Virus record (IMG/VR): IMGVR_UViG_3300046557_000515
Location: 1 to 20,649 of that record
DNA length: 20,649 bases
From: a virus
Reading direction: 5' to 3' (one strand)
Position 1 is the first letter of the stretch. The number at the start of each line of letters is the position of its first letter. Made by a program: the position numbers and the translations under genes. This document shows, in pieces, positions 1-6,248 of the stretch. Under the pieces are notes generated by a model. It searched no databases and was not told where the DNA came from. It saw only the letters and a program-made list of their open reading frames with translations.

Positions 1-426
1 TTCTGGCTCGCCGGGATGGCGATCACCGCCGCCCGGCTGTCTACCGACACCACGCTGGTCGAGGACACCACTGCCCGCACCGTCACGTCGACGACCTACG
101 GCAACGGCTCCAGCGCCCTCTCCACCACGATCACCGCGCCTACGTCCGGGCAAATCGAGGTGACCGTGGGAGTGCGCTGCGACCACGCCTCAGGCACCAA
201 CATCCTGTCCTTGTTCACCGCCTCCGGGTCAGTCTCAGGCACCCTCTACACACCCGCAGACGCCCCGGCCGTGCAGTGGGCGGCAACCAACTCGGCAGGC
301 CCGCTGACGACCACCCAGATCATCACCTGCGCAGCCGGAGAGACCGTGACCGTCACAGCCCAGCATCGCGTCTTGAGCGGCACAGGAAACCTCCGCTACC
401 GCGCCCTCAAGCTGCGGCAACTCTAA
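1..426 (+). CDS. Tail-associated (fibre/minor tail type) protein, 3' end
   Basis: The frame is open from the first base (reading FWLAG before the first Met at 16), so the gene most likely begins upstream of the window; the ATG at 16 has no Shine-Dalgarno sequence. The visible part is rich in Thr, Ser, Ala and Val in short alternating beta-strand-like stretches. The W-L-A-G-M-x-I-T-A-A-R-L pattern resembles the segment found in many actinophage tail-tip or minor tail proteins. The position, just before a secreted hydrolase and the lysis genes, fits the end of the late structural operon. A terminator-like hairpin follows at 446-468. The specific role (fibre, tip or decoration) cannot be told from this fragment. 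Confidence 0.5.
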   Translation, partial: FWLAGMAITAARLSTDTTLVEDTTARTVTSTTYGNGSSALSTTITAPTSGQIEVTVGVRCDHASGTNILSLFTASGSVSGTLYTPADAPAVQWAATNSAGPLTTTQIITCAAGETVTVTAQHRVLSGTGNLRYRALKLRQL

Positions 427-445
427 CGACCCGCTTCATCCGCAC

Positions 446-468
446 GCCCCGCGCCAGATGGCCGGGGC
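446..468 (+). terminator. Terminator-like hairpin after the tail gene
   Basis: GCCCCG-C-GCC pairs with GGC-CGGGGC around the loop AGAT, with one bulged C, and a moderately T-rich run (ATTCGTGATTT) follows. It lies between the tail gene stop and the next gene's GTG. An in-frame ATG at 458 sits inside this hairpin, which argues against that ATG as a start codon. Confidence 0.5.
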
Positions 469-490
469 ATTCGTGATTTCTGGAGCCTGT

Positions 491-1609
491 GTGTCCGCCC
501 GTATCCGCGCTGTCCTGGCCGCGTTCATCTTCGCCGCCGCCGCGCTCCTTGGCGCCGCCCCCTCGGCCGCCACCGAGACCGAGCCCACGGCCGCCACGGA
601 GCCGATCCTCATCGAGGGCCTCGACCTGCACGACACCACGATCAAGGAGGTCGACGGCACGTACTACATGTACGGCAGCCTGTACGGCTGCGGGTACGAG
701 TGGTACGTGTCGGGCACGCCGTGGTGCGGGTTCGGCGTCTCCACCGCTCCCGCCCTCCAGGGCCCGTGGTCGACGCCGCAGCTACTGCTCGACCCCAACT
801 CGTGGGACCCGTGGTCGAAGCGCTCGTGGCAGGAGACGTGCGGCGGCACCGGCCAAGGATGCTTCAACCCCCGCATGATCGTCCGCTCGGGCTGGGGCTA
901 CAACGACGGCGTCCCGATCCTCTGGTTCAACGCGCCGCGGCACTACTCCGACACCGGAGCCAACGCCTACAACGTGATGGGTTGCGCCAGCCTCACCGGC
1001 CCGTGCGGTCCCGGCGTGACCCCGAACGGCTCGTACAACAAGCCCTCGCTCAGCGTCTGCGCGGGGAACGGTGACTTCGGAATCATCGAGCGCCCGGGCA
1101 CCCGGCCCGCGATCGTCTGCTCCATGCCGGGCGGCGTGCAGCTGAACATCGAGGAACTCAACTACAGCGGTAGCGGCGGCACCGGGCAGGGCGTCCGCAA
1201 GATGGCCGGGATGAGCGGCCCGATCGAAGGCCCTGGCGGCTGGTGGGACGAGGCCACACAGCAGTACGTCCTCACCTACTCCGACCAGGGCTGCGGCTAC
1301 TGCGCCGGGACTCCCACCGGGTACGCCACCTCGCCGTCGCTGTACTCCGGTTGGACTGCGCCCGGCAACGTCGGCTGGGGCGCACCCGCATGGGGCCGCC
1401 GCATCTTCAGCCCGAACTCGTGCGGCGGGCAGCCCCGCACGATCACCGTCCTCGACGGTCAGCCCTGGCAGATCGTCGACCTGTGGCAGGGCACCCGTAA
1501 TGAGACCAGCGCGGACACGCTGCTGTCCCCGCTCACCTACACGCCCACCACCGGCACACCCGGCGACGGGCACCGCTGGATCCCACCGGTCAGCTACTCC
1601 TGCAGTTGA
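491..1609 (+). CDS. Secreted GH43-like (five-bladed propeller) glycoside hydrolase
   Basis: Predicted exported carbohydrate-active protein of 372 residues. I chose GTG at 491 because GGAG lies 5 bases upstream and translation from it gives a classical signal peptide: SARIR, then the hydrophobic run AVLAAFIFAAAALLGAA, then a PSAA-TE cleavage site (residues 1-27). ATG 458 is in frame but lies in a hairpin with no ribosome site. The mature part has GH43-type landmarks: H47-D48-T-T-I followed by DGTYYMYGS (candidate catalytic base D48), FGVSTAPALQGPW, NPRM, D195 in NGDFG, and E246 in the EGP motif, the usual general acid. Several Cys residues suggest disulphides. It sits between tail and lysis genes, so a role in degrading host surface or extracellular glycan is plausible; the substrate is unknown. 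Fold assignment is by motif only. Confidence 0.65.
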   Translation: MSARIRAVLAAFIFAAAALLGAAPSAATETEPTAATEPILIEGLDLHDTTIKEVDGTYYMYGSLYGCGYEWYVSGTPWCGFGVSTAPALQGPWSTPQLLLDPNSWDPWSKRSWQETCGGTGQGCFNPRMIVRSGWGYNDGVPILWFNAPRHYSDTGANAYNVMGCASLTGPCGPGVTPNGSYNKPSLSVCAGNGDFGIIERPGTRPAIVCSMPGGVQLNIEELNYSGSGGTGQGVRKMAGMSGPIEGPGGWWDEATQQYVLTYSDQGCGYCAGTPTGYATSPSLYSGWTAPGNVGWGAPAWGRRIFSPNSCGGQPRTITVLDGQPWQIVDLWQGTRNETSADTLLSPLTYTPTTGTPGDGHRWIPPVSYSCS

Positions 1610-1618
1610 CCCGCACCC

Positions 1619-1638
1619 GCCCCGTAAGGGGCTTTTTT
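1619..1638 (+). terminator. Intrinsic terminator between hydrolase and endolysin
   Basis: A GCCCC/GGGGC stem closed by a GTAA (GNRA-type) tetraloop is followed directly by six T residues: a textbook Rho-independent terminator, unusual for this GC-rich genome. It ends 21 bases before the endolysin start, so endolysin expression must rely on read-through, antitermination or an unrecognised promoter. Confidence 0.85.
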
Positions 1639-1659
1639 CATGCCCAGAAAGGGGCCCAC

Positions 1660-2562
1660 ATGCCCGACCTGTGGATGCCCGGCGCACAGCGCCTCGACAT
1701 CGGCGACCACGCGCCCACCGACGGCGGCCCCGCCAAGGCCATCGCACACATCACGTGGGACCGCAACGCCAGCGCCGCGGCCCCGCTCGCGCTCGTGCCC
1801 TACGAGAACCTGCGCTCCTACTTCTCCGGCGGCGGCAAGGGGGTAGCCCCGCACGTCCTCTGGGACCCGTTCACCGGCCGCATCGTGCAGTTCGTGCCCG
1901 CCAACTCCCGCTCCAAGAGCCTCGTTGACGTCGCGGGCGGCACCCGCACCAACCGCGCCGGCTCGGTCGTCATCCAGGTGGAGGCACTCTTCTTCCCCTA
2001 CTGCCGCGTCAACGGCGTCACCTACGCTCAACTCGACGACACCCCCTGCAAGGGCTGGAACGAACTCCACGCCTGGGTCAAGTCGTGGGGCGTGCCGGAC
2101 GCCTGGCCCAACGGCAGGCCGGAGAACTGCACCCGAGACGAGCACACCTGGGAGACCAAGGCGGGCTGGTACCCGCACAAGGGCACCCCCGAGAACAGCC
2201 ACACCGACCCGATGACGTGGCCCGCATTCCCGTCCGCACCGAAGCCACCGGAGCCGCCCACGACCCCCAAGGTTTCCCTCCGCCATGTGGTGTACGCAGC
2301 GCAGCACGACCCGGCCGCCGCACAGGGCCACACCTCGTACAAGGGCGAAGCGCTCCTCGTCGAGAAGGCGCTGAAGGCGGAAGGCCTCCTCGCCTCGCAG
2401 TACGTCGACGGCAGCTTCGGCACCAAGTCCGTCGAGGCGTATGCCCGCTGGCAGCGCTCCCCGGCAGGCGGCGGCTACGTCGGCACGTCCGCCGACGGCA
2501 TCCCCGGCTCTGCCTCCCTCAAGCGACTCGCCGTCCGGCACAACTTCACCGTGGAGGACTGA
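1660..2562 (+). CDS. Endolysin: N-acetylmuramoyl-L-alanine amidase with peptidoglycan-binding domain
   Basis: Phage lysin that cuts the amide bond between MurNAc and the stem peptide at the end of infection. The ATG at 1660 is preceded by AAAGGGG with 5-base spacing; the reading frame extends further upstream but through the terminator. Of 300 residues, about 20-195 form an Amidase_2/PGRP-like catalytic domain, with candidate zinc ligands H30 (AHITWDRN) and the late HKGTPENSHTDP segment. About 206-300 resemble a PG_binding_1 domain (EALLVEKALKAEGLL, DGSFGTKSVEAYARWQ, DGIPGSASLKRL). A Pro-rich linker (PKPPEPPTTPK) joins them. There is no signal peptide, so release through the adjacent holin is expected. 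Confidence 0.9.
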   Translation: MPDLWMPGAQRLDIGDHAPTDGGPAKAIAHITWDRNASAAAPLALVPYENLRSYFSGGGKGVAPHVLWDPFTGRIVQFVPANSRSKSLVDVAGGTRTNRAGSVVIQVEALFFPYCRVNGVTYAQLDDTPCKGWNELHAWVKSWGVPDAWPNGRPENCTRDEHTWETKAGWYPHKGTPENSHTDPMTWPAFPSAPKPPEPPTTPKVSLRHVVYAAQHDPAAAQGHTSYKGEALLVEKALKAEGLLASQYVDGSFGTKSVEAYARWQRSPAGGGYVGTSADGIPGSASLKRLAVRHNFTVED

Positions 2563-2565
2563 CCG

Positions 2566-2772
2566 ATGAAGATCTCGAAGTACTGGAAGGCAGTCGTCGC
2601 CGGGGTTGCTGCGGGCTCCGCGTCGCTGTCTACGGCGCTGCAGGACGGGACGATCACGGGGCAGGAGGGCATCACCGCGGGCCTGGCAGTCCTCGGCGCG
2701 CTCGGCCTGACGTGGCTGGTGCCAAACCGGCAGGCATCTGGCGTGTCCGGCGGCCCCGGCTCGGACGTCTGA
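2566..2772 (+). CDS. Holin
   Basis: Small membrane protein (68 aa) that would permeabilise the cytoplasmic membrane and release the endolysin. It has a charged N-terminus (MKISKYWK), a weakly hydrophobic first segment (about 8-25) and a clear second segment (about 36-52, GLAVLGALGLTWLV). The pattern K-Y-W-K-A-V-V-A-G ... G-L-T-W-L-V-P-N is typical of two-helix actinophage holins. The gene starts 3 bases after the endolysin stop and its GGAGG lies within the endolysin 3' end, implying translational coupling. The C-terminal tail is Gly/Ser rich. Confidence 0.8.
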   Translation: MKISKYWKAVVAGVAAGSASLSTALQDGTITGQEGITAGLAVLGALGLTWLVPNRQASGVSGGPGSDV

Positions 2773-2803
2773 CCCTGCACGGTGCGAGCGTCTTGGAGGT
2801 GGC

Positions 2804-3070
2804 ATGGACGCCGCCCTCGTCACAGCCCTCGGCGTGATCGGAAGCGCCATCGTGGCGGGGGCGGCAGCCATGTACGGATCCCGGATCTCGGGGCGAGCCC
2901 AAAGGGAGGGCAACGCAGTGAACGGCTTCAACTCGCTCACGGACCAGCTGCAAGAGGAACGCCGGGAACTGCGAACCGAGGTGGCCACGCTCAGGGCCGA
3001 GCTCGCCACCGAGCGCGCAGAGTCGGCGCGTCTACGGCTGATCGTGCAGCAGTCGGGAGGTACGCCGTGA
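2804..3070 (+). CDS. Membrane-anchored coiled-coil protein of the lysis cassette
   Basis: An 88-residue protein with one N-terminal membrane helix (about 5-24, VTALGVIGSAIVAGAAAMYG), a basic stop (SRISGRAQR), then a long heptad-like helix from about 42 to 82 (QLQEERRELRTEVATLRAELATERAES, here shown only as the type). GGAGGT lies 5 bases before the ATG. A membrane anchor plus extended coiled coil in a lysis cassette suggests a holin accessory, antiholin or spanin-like factor. The stop overlaps the GTG of the next gene (GTGA), so the two are probably co-translated. No catalytic motif is visible and the function is inferred only from position and topology. Confidence 0.65.
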   Translation: MDAALVTALGVIGSAIVAGAAAMYGSRISGRAQREGNAVNGFNSLTDQLQEERRELRTEVATLRAELATERAESARLRLIVQQSGGTP

Positions 3071-3750
3071 CGCGCACTGAGCGAGTACTGGCCCGGCGCT
3101 GGAAGCCGCTCACTCTCCTCGCGTTCCTGCTGTTCCTCACCGGCGCCGTGCTCCTGGTCTACGTGCGCGTCCAGGCCGAGGCCAACCGCGCCGACCAGCT
3201 CGCCGACGAGGCCGACCTCCGGGGCAGCGCAGTGTCCACCCTCGCCGGAGACGTCCGGGCGCTGAGGGAGCAGGTCAAAGCTCGGGGCGGGACGCCGGTT
3301 GCCCCGGACCCCACCACGGCCGTCAAGGATCTGCCCGACCGTGCCGAAGTGCCCGTGCCCATCCCCGGGCCGCCCGGACCGAAGGGCGACAAGGGCGATA
3401 CCGGGGAGGCCGCGCCCACCATCACCCCGTCGCCCGGAGCGTCCGGGGCACCAGGCTCCGTCGGCGCCGCCGGAGCCACCGGACCCCGAGGCCCTCAAGG
3501 TGACCCGGGCGCCGCCGGGCCCCAGGGTGAGCAGGGGCCGCAGGGCGACCGCGGCGGAGCAGGCCCCGCGCCGTCCGGCTGGACGTACACCGACGGCGCT
3601 GGCACCACCTACGAGTGCACGCCCGACAGCGACGGGTCCACGCACTACACGTGCCAGGCGACCAGCAGCGGCAGCACGCCGTCGTCTCAGGGCCACGGTC
3701 TGCTCGGCTCCGCAGTACTCGCCATGACCGCCCGGTACCGGAAGCTGTAA
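3067..3750 (+). CDS. Membrane-anchored collagen-like (Gly-X-Y) protein
   Basis: A 227-residue type II membrane protein. The GTG start overlaps the preceding TGA and GGAGGT is 5 bases upstream. Domains in order: basic cytoplasmic N-terminus (TRTERVLARRWK), a strong membrane helix (about 14-35, LLAFLLFLTGAVLLVYV), a charged coiled-coil stretch (about 36-70), a short linker, two blocks of collagen triplets (about 97-112 GPPGPKGDKGDTG, and about 125-175 with GAAGATGPRGPQGDPG-type repeats), then a Cys-containing C-terminal domain (YECTPDSDGSTHYTC). Collagen triplets suggest an extracellular trimeric rod fixed to the membrane. It is the last gene of the lysis operon; a wall-spanning or spanin-like lysis role is possible but unproven. 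Confidence 0.7.
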   Translation: MTRTERVLARRWKPLTLLAFLLFLTGAVLLVYVRVQAEANRADQLADEADLRGSAVSTLAGDVRALREQVKARGGTPVAPDPTTAVKDLPDRAEVPVPIPGPPGPKGDKGDTGEAAPTITPSPGASGAPGSVGAAGATGPRGPQGDPGAAGPQGEQGPQGDRGGAGPAPSGWTYTDGAGTTYECTPDSDGSTHYTCQATSSGSTPSSQGHGLLGSAVLAMTARYRKL

Positions 3751-3761
3751 CGAAATACGAA

Positions 3762-3808
3762 ACGAAACTGCGGCCCCGCTCTCCTTCGGGAGGGTGGGGC
3801 CGTTTCGT
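3762..3808. terminator. Bidirectional terminator between convergent operons
   Basis: Nearly symmetric structure: ACGAAA and CGGCCCC on the left pair with GGGGCCG and TTTCGT on the right, with an inner CTCC-TTCG-GGAG stem capped by a UUCG tetraloop. T-rich on the right and A-rich on the left, it would terminate both the lysis operon and the minus-strand CYTH/XRE operon whose stop is at 3820. Confidence 0.85.
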
Positions 3809-3819
3809 CGTGTCCGGAG

Positions 3820-4374
3820 TCAGCCGCGGCGGGCGGCGACCGCGTCCGTGTACAGCTCCCGCGTCAGATCCTCGGGCCCGATGCCGAGGTCGGCGAGCAC
3901 GGCACGGATGTCGTCCAGCGCGGCCGTGACGTCGTCCTCGTCGACGATCGTCTCGACCTCCAGGAACGTCCCGTCGATCTCAGGGACGCGCACAAGGGTG
4001 GCGAGCATCTGACGGCCGCAGGCCTCGAAGTCGTAGTTCCGGCAGCGCTTCGAGAAGGAGATCGATGGGACGTAGCCGAGGCCCTGCAGGATGGCGTGCG
4101 CCTCCTGGGAGTCCTCGACACGGGTCTCGTGTTCGGGCTTTGAGCCGGAGGCTTCGTCGACCGTCGCGTCCTTGAACGTCAGTACGGTCCGTAGGCCGTC
4201 CGGGCCGTGAACGGTCCGCACCCTCAGCTCCTGGTCCGCCTTCTCCAGCGAGCCGTCCGGCCGGTCGTAGTAGCTGTCCTGGTACACCTCGACGCGGGCC
4301 TCGGTGCGCTCGTCGAGCTGCCGCATGACCGCCTCGGGCGAATGGACCCGGGCCTTCAACTCCGCCTCGATCAC
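3820..4374 (-). CDS. CYTH-domain protein (class IV adenylate cyclase / triphosphate tunnel enzyme family)
   Basis: A 184-residue protein predicted to act on a triphosphate substrate inside an eight-stranded beta tunnel. Landmarks: E3-x-E5-x-K7 (ExExK signature), E49-L-R51-V-R53, K68 in LTFK, E83/R85, the K109-R-x-R112-x-Y114 motif, and FLEVE (E139, E141). Together they match metal- and phosphate-binding positions of CYTH proteins, closest in order to class IV (CyaB-like) cyclases. The start is GTG 4374 with GAGAGGGG upstream; the frame continues upstream but into the previous gene. It lies 19 bases after the XRE-regulator stop, so the two form one operon. Whether it makes cAMP or hydrolyses triphosphates cannot be decided from sequence. 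It is not a normal phage core gene and is likely cargo. Confidence 0.8.
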   Translation of the reverse strand: MIEAELKARVHSPEAVMRQLDERTEARVEVYQDSYYDRPDGSLEKADQELRVRTVHGPDGLRTVLTFKDATVDEASGSKPEHETRVEDSQEAHAILQGLGYVPSISFSKRCRNYDFEACGRQMLATLVRVPEIDGTFLEVETIVDEDDVTAALDDIRAVLADLGIGPEDLTRELYTDAVAARRG

Positions 4375-4393
4375 GTGCGCTTCCCCTCTCGGT

Positions 4394-5245
4394 TCAGACT
4401 GTCCGCTGCGCGCCGTCGACGATCGCGTCGAACATCCGCCGGAACCCCCGGAAGAGGGGCCCGTGCGGCGTCTCCATGACCTTGTACGTGGCGCTCTCGT
4501 GGCCTTCCCACCCCGCGTCGAAGGCGCTGACGAACATGGTGGAGTCCGTGCGGACGAGCCGCCAAGTGGGCAGCATGCGGTACCTGTACACCTCGATCTC
4601 GGACGAGCCGGCCAGTTCGCGGAGCCTGGCCTCGGCGAGCCGGACGCCACCAGCCAAAGACTCGGACGACTCCCCGATCTCGGCTGCACGGCGGTCCAGG
4701 GCGTCGGAGTCCGGGTCGAGCAGCAGGACGCGGATATGGAGCCCCTTGCCGCCCTGGTCGCGGGGCAGGCAGGCGCGCAGCAGGCTGTCGTTGAGCCCGA
4801 TCAGGCCGAGGCCGCGCACGGCCAGGACGTCCAGCTCCTTTGCCTCGCGGGCCTGCTGCTGGATCTCCTCGGCCGCGGAGTTCTGCGCGGCGTACACGCG
4901 GACCACCTCGGGGAACGCTGCGAGGTCGAAGGCTGGTCCGCCGGAGCGCTTCTCTCGGCTCGCGGCGAGGCCGAGCAGGTGCCGGGCGTCGTCGGGCATG
5001 TGGAGGCCGTCGGCGATCCGCTCGTACACGTCGAGGCGGGACACTTCGCGGCGCCTGTTGATGATCTCGTTGACGCGGGCCTGGGTCATTCCGGTGGCCA
5101 TGGCGATGCGGGACTGGCTGGCCCCGGCGTACTGCTGCACGTGGCGGAAGACGGCGCCCATGTCGCGGGCTCGGAGGGCCTGGCGCACCTCGGCGCGTTC
5201 CCATGCCCAGTCGGGCAGTTCGATCGGTTCGAGCGCGGTCGGCAT
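4394..5245 (-). CDS. XRE-family transcriptional regulator with C-terminal sensor-like domain
   Basis: A 283-residue regulator. The N-terminal HTH (QSRIAMATGMTQARVNEIIN, about residues 44-63, followed by VSRLDVYERIADGLHMPDDAR) is a clear XRE/HTH_3 domain. The long C-terminal part (about 110-283) is a separate domain, predicted to be mixed alpha/beta, with LDVLAVRGLGLIGLNDSLLR and HIRVLLLDPDSDAL. It is reminiscent of ligand-sensing domains in Streptomyces XRE proteins rather than a self-cleaving repressor. I chose ATG 5245 because the earlier in-frame ATG at 5323 would read through the palindromes at 5261-5298. It is upstream of and co-oriented with the CYTH gene, so it likely controls that enzyme and itself. 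Confidence 0.8.
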   Translation of the reverse strand: MPTALEPIELPDWAWERAEVRQALRARDMGAVFRHVQQYAGASQSRIAMATGMTQARVNEIINRRREVSRLDVYERIADGLHMPDDARHLLGLAASREKRSGGPAFDLAAFPEVVRVYAAQNSAAEEIQQQAREAKELDVLAVRGLGLIGLNDSLLRACLPRDQGGKGLHIRVLLLDPDSDALDRRAAEIGESSESLAGGVRLAEARLRELAGSSEIEVYRYRMLPTWRLVRTDSTMFVSAFDAGWEGHESATYKVMETPHGPLFRGFRRMFDAIVDGAQRTV

Positions 5246-5260
5246 GGCGCGGGCCCCCGG

Positions 5261-5298
5261 TTTCCATAGCGGGATGGAAAGCCATCTCACCGTGAGAT
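5261..5298. promoter_or_regulatory. Operator candidates: two inverted repeats before the XRE gene
   Basis: Two exact dyads lie 15-55 bases upstream of the regulator start: TTTCCAT-N6-ATGGAAA (5261-5280) and ATCTCAC-C-GTGAGAT (5284-5298). On the minus strand a TAATCT (-10-like) hexamer overlaps the second dyad at 5295-5300. This fits autoregulation by the XRE protein and possibly control of the divergent small genes. Confidence 0.55.
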
Positions 5299-5328
5299 TA
5301 CCGCTGGGGGATCGAGGCGACACCGTCC

Positions 5329-5357
5329 GTCACAAGATCCTGGCCAGATCGTATAAA
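5329..5357 (+). promoter_or_regulatory. Candidate promoter for the small cysteine-rich genes
   Basis: GTCACA (5329-5334, 4 of 6 to TTGACA) is separated by 17 bases from TATAAA (5352-5357), 53 bases before the ATG at 5410. An AT-rich hexamer is conspicuous in this GC-rich context. It is divergent from the XRE gene and close to its operator candidates. Confidence 0.4.
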
Positions 5358-5409
5358 CCCCGGCGGCCGCGCGAACGGCCCCGGGTGCGGACGACTGGTT
5401 GGAGTCGAC

Positions 5410-5607
5410 ATGGCAGAGCCTACGCACACCCCGCCGCCCAGCACAGACCAGTCGCAGACCGGCCACCGGTGCGACTGGCACAAGGGTCCGTCGGAGACCG
5501 CGGTCGTAGTGGACGCGATCGAGCGCAACAGCGCACCGCCCATCGCCCTATGGGCCTGCGCTCCCTGCCGCGAGCAGCGCGGCCTCATCCCGCTCGCCGA
5601 CCGGTGA
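5410..5607 (+). CDS. Small CxxH...CxxC protein
   Basis: A 65-residue protein of unknown function. After a Pro/Thr-rich N-terminus it has HRCDWHKGP (C21, H24) and, 25 residues later, ACAPCREQRG (CxxC), a spacing that could bind one zinc ion. GGAG lies before the ATG (GTTGGAGTCGAC). It begins a chain of three overlapping genes and its TGA overlaps the GTG of the next. Similar tiny cysteine-rich proteins often accompany XRE regulators in Streptomyces (general familiarity, not checked here). Confidence 0.6.
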   Translation: MAEPTHTPPPSTDQSQTGHRCDWHKGPSETAVVVDAIERNSAPPIALWACAPCREQRGLIPLADR

Positions 5608-5834
5608 CCTGGAAACCGAAGCCGCCCCGGGTCGCCGATCTGACCTATGCCCAGTACTCGGGGTGGGACTGCTGCTGGTGCGGCAAGCGGCTCACCCACG
5701 GGGCCCGGTCCGTCGGCCGCGCACAGGGCTCCCTCGGCGCCCACGACCTGAGCGTCGAGGTCTACAAATGCGGGCCCCGCTGCCCCAAGCGCCCCCGGCG
5801 CCCCACATCTGCACGACAGGGAGATAACCAGTGA
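5604..5834 (+). CDS. Small cysteine-rich zinc-binding-type protein
   Basis: A 76-residue protein with a GTG start overlapping the preceding stop (GTGA). It contains SGWDCCWCGKRLTHGARS and later VEVYKCGPRCPKRP, a pair of Cys knuckles likely to bind zinc, followed by a basic tail. Composition and layout are like a short treble-clef or zinc ribbon. It sits in the middle of a three-gene overlapping operon between the XRE regulator and integrase. Function unknown; a nucleic-acid-binding or regulatory accessory role is only a guess. Confidence 0.6.
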   Translation: MTWKPKPPRVADLTYAQYSGWDCCWCGKRLTHGARSVGRAQGSLGAHDLSVEVYKCGPRCPKRPRRPTSARQGDNQ

Positions 5835-6052
5835 GCTTCTGCGGACGCTGCGACCAGCCCATCCTGCCCGGCGAGGGCAGGACGTACCCCATCGATTCAG
5901 GGTCGGCCGCCGCCGCCGACGTCACTGTCCACGCTCGCCTGTGCGAGATGCCTGACCACCAGACGGCGCCGGCTCTGACCCGCTCTCAGCAGTTCGAGGA
6001 GCGACTGGAAGTCATGCGGTCGCGACAGAGCAGGTTCGCGGCGACAAGGTGA
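5831..6052 (+). CDS. Small protein with N-terminal Cys knuckle
   Basis: A 73-residue protein starting at GTG 5831 (GTGA overlap with the previous stop; AGGGAG upstream). Residues 4-7 are CGRC, followed by a Pro/Gly-rich segment, a single Cys-containing stretch (HARLCEMPDH, possible further Cys/His ligands), and a basic helix (QQFEERLEVMRSRQSRFAATR). Probably a one-zinc module plus helix. It is the last gene of this operon; a strong terminator follows 43 bases later. Function unknown. Confidence 0.6.
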   Translation: MSFCGRCDQPILPGEGRTYPIDSGSAAAADVTVHARLCEMPDHQTAPALTRSQQFEERLEVMRSRQSRFAATR

Positions 6053-6094
6053 TCCGCCCGCCCCGTACCCCGTGCCCAGGGGGCGGGCGGGACC

Positions 6095-6134
6095 AGGCCC
6101 CGACCGGACGCCGACCCGGTCGGGGCCTCTTTTT
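6095..6134 (+). terminator. Strong intrinsic terminator upstream of the integrase region
   Basis: A perfect 13-base-pair stem (AGGCCCCGACCGG with its complement), an 8-base loop, and CTTTTT directly after. It ends the small-gene operon and insulates the integrase and proposed attP from upstream transcription. Confidence 0.9.
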
Positions 6135-6186
6135 GTGCCCAACCTTGGATTCGAAGGCGATCACGAAAGTCACGGTAGACCGGAGA

Positions 6187-6204
6187 GAAACCGCAGGTCA
6201 GAGG
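6187..6204 (+). repeat. 18-base repeat, copy 1 (upstream of int)
   Basis: GAAACCGCAGGTCAGAGG. The same 18 bases with a single difference (GAAAT...) occur at 19946-19963 beside the proposed packaging region. The 10-base core CGCAGGTCAG also occurs at 18425-18434 (intergenic) and 15399-15408 (coding). Function unknown. Confidence 0.6.
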
Positions 6205-6248
6205 GCCTCTTTTGGGGATCGCGAAAGACATTCCAGCAAGATCCTTTT

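Noticed and set aside
1594-3696. A very long open frame on the minus strand opposite the lysis cassette
   Set aside because: High GC leaves few stops in the complementary frames. It is Arg/Gly/Ala-rich with no domain, overlaps well-supported plus-strand genes and crosses a terminator.
5246-5323. Longer N-terminus for the XRE regulator from ATG 5323
   Set aside because: It would encode the two palindromes and the -10-like element; the added residues look unlike an HTH protein N-terminus.
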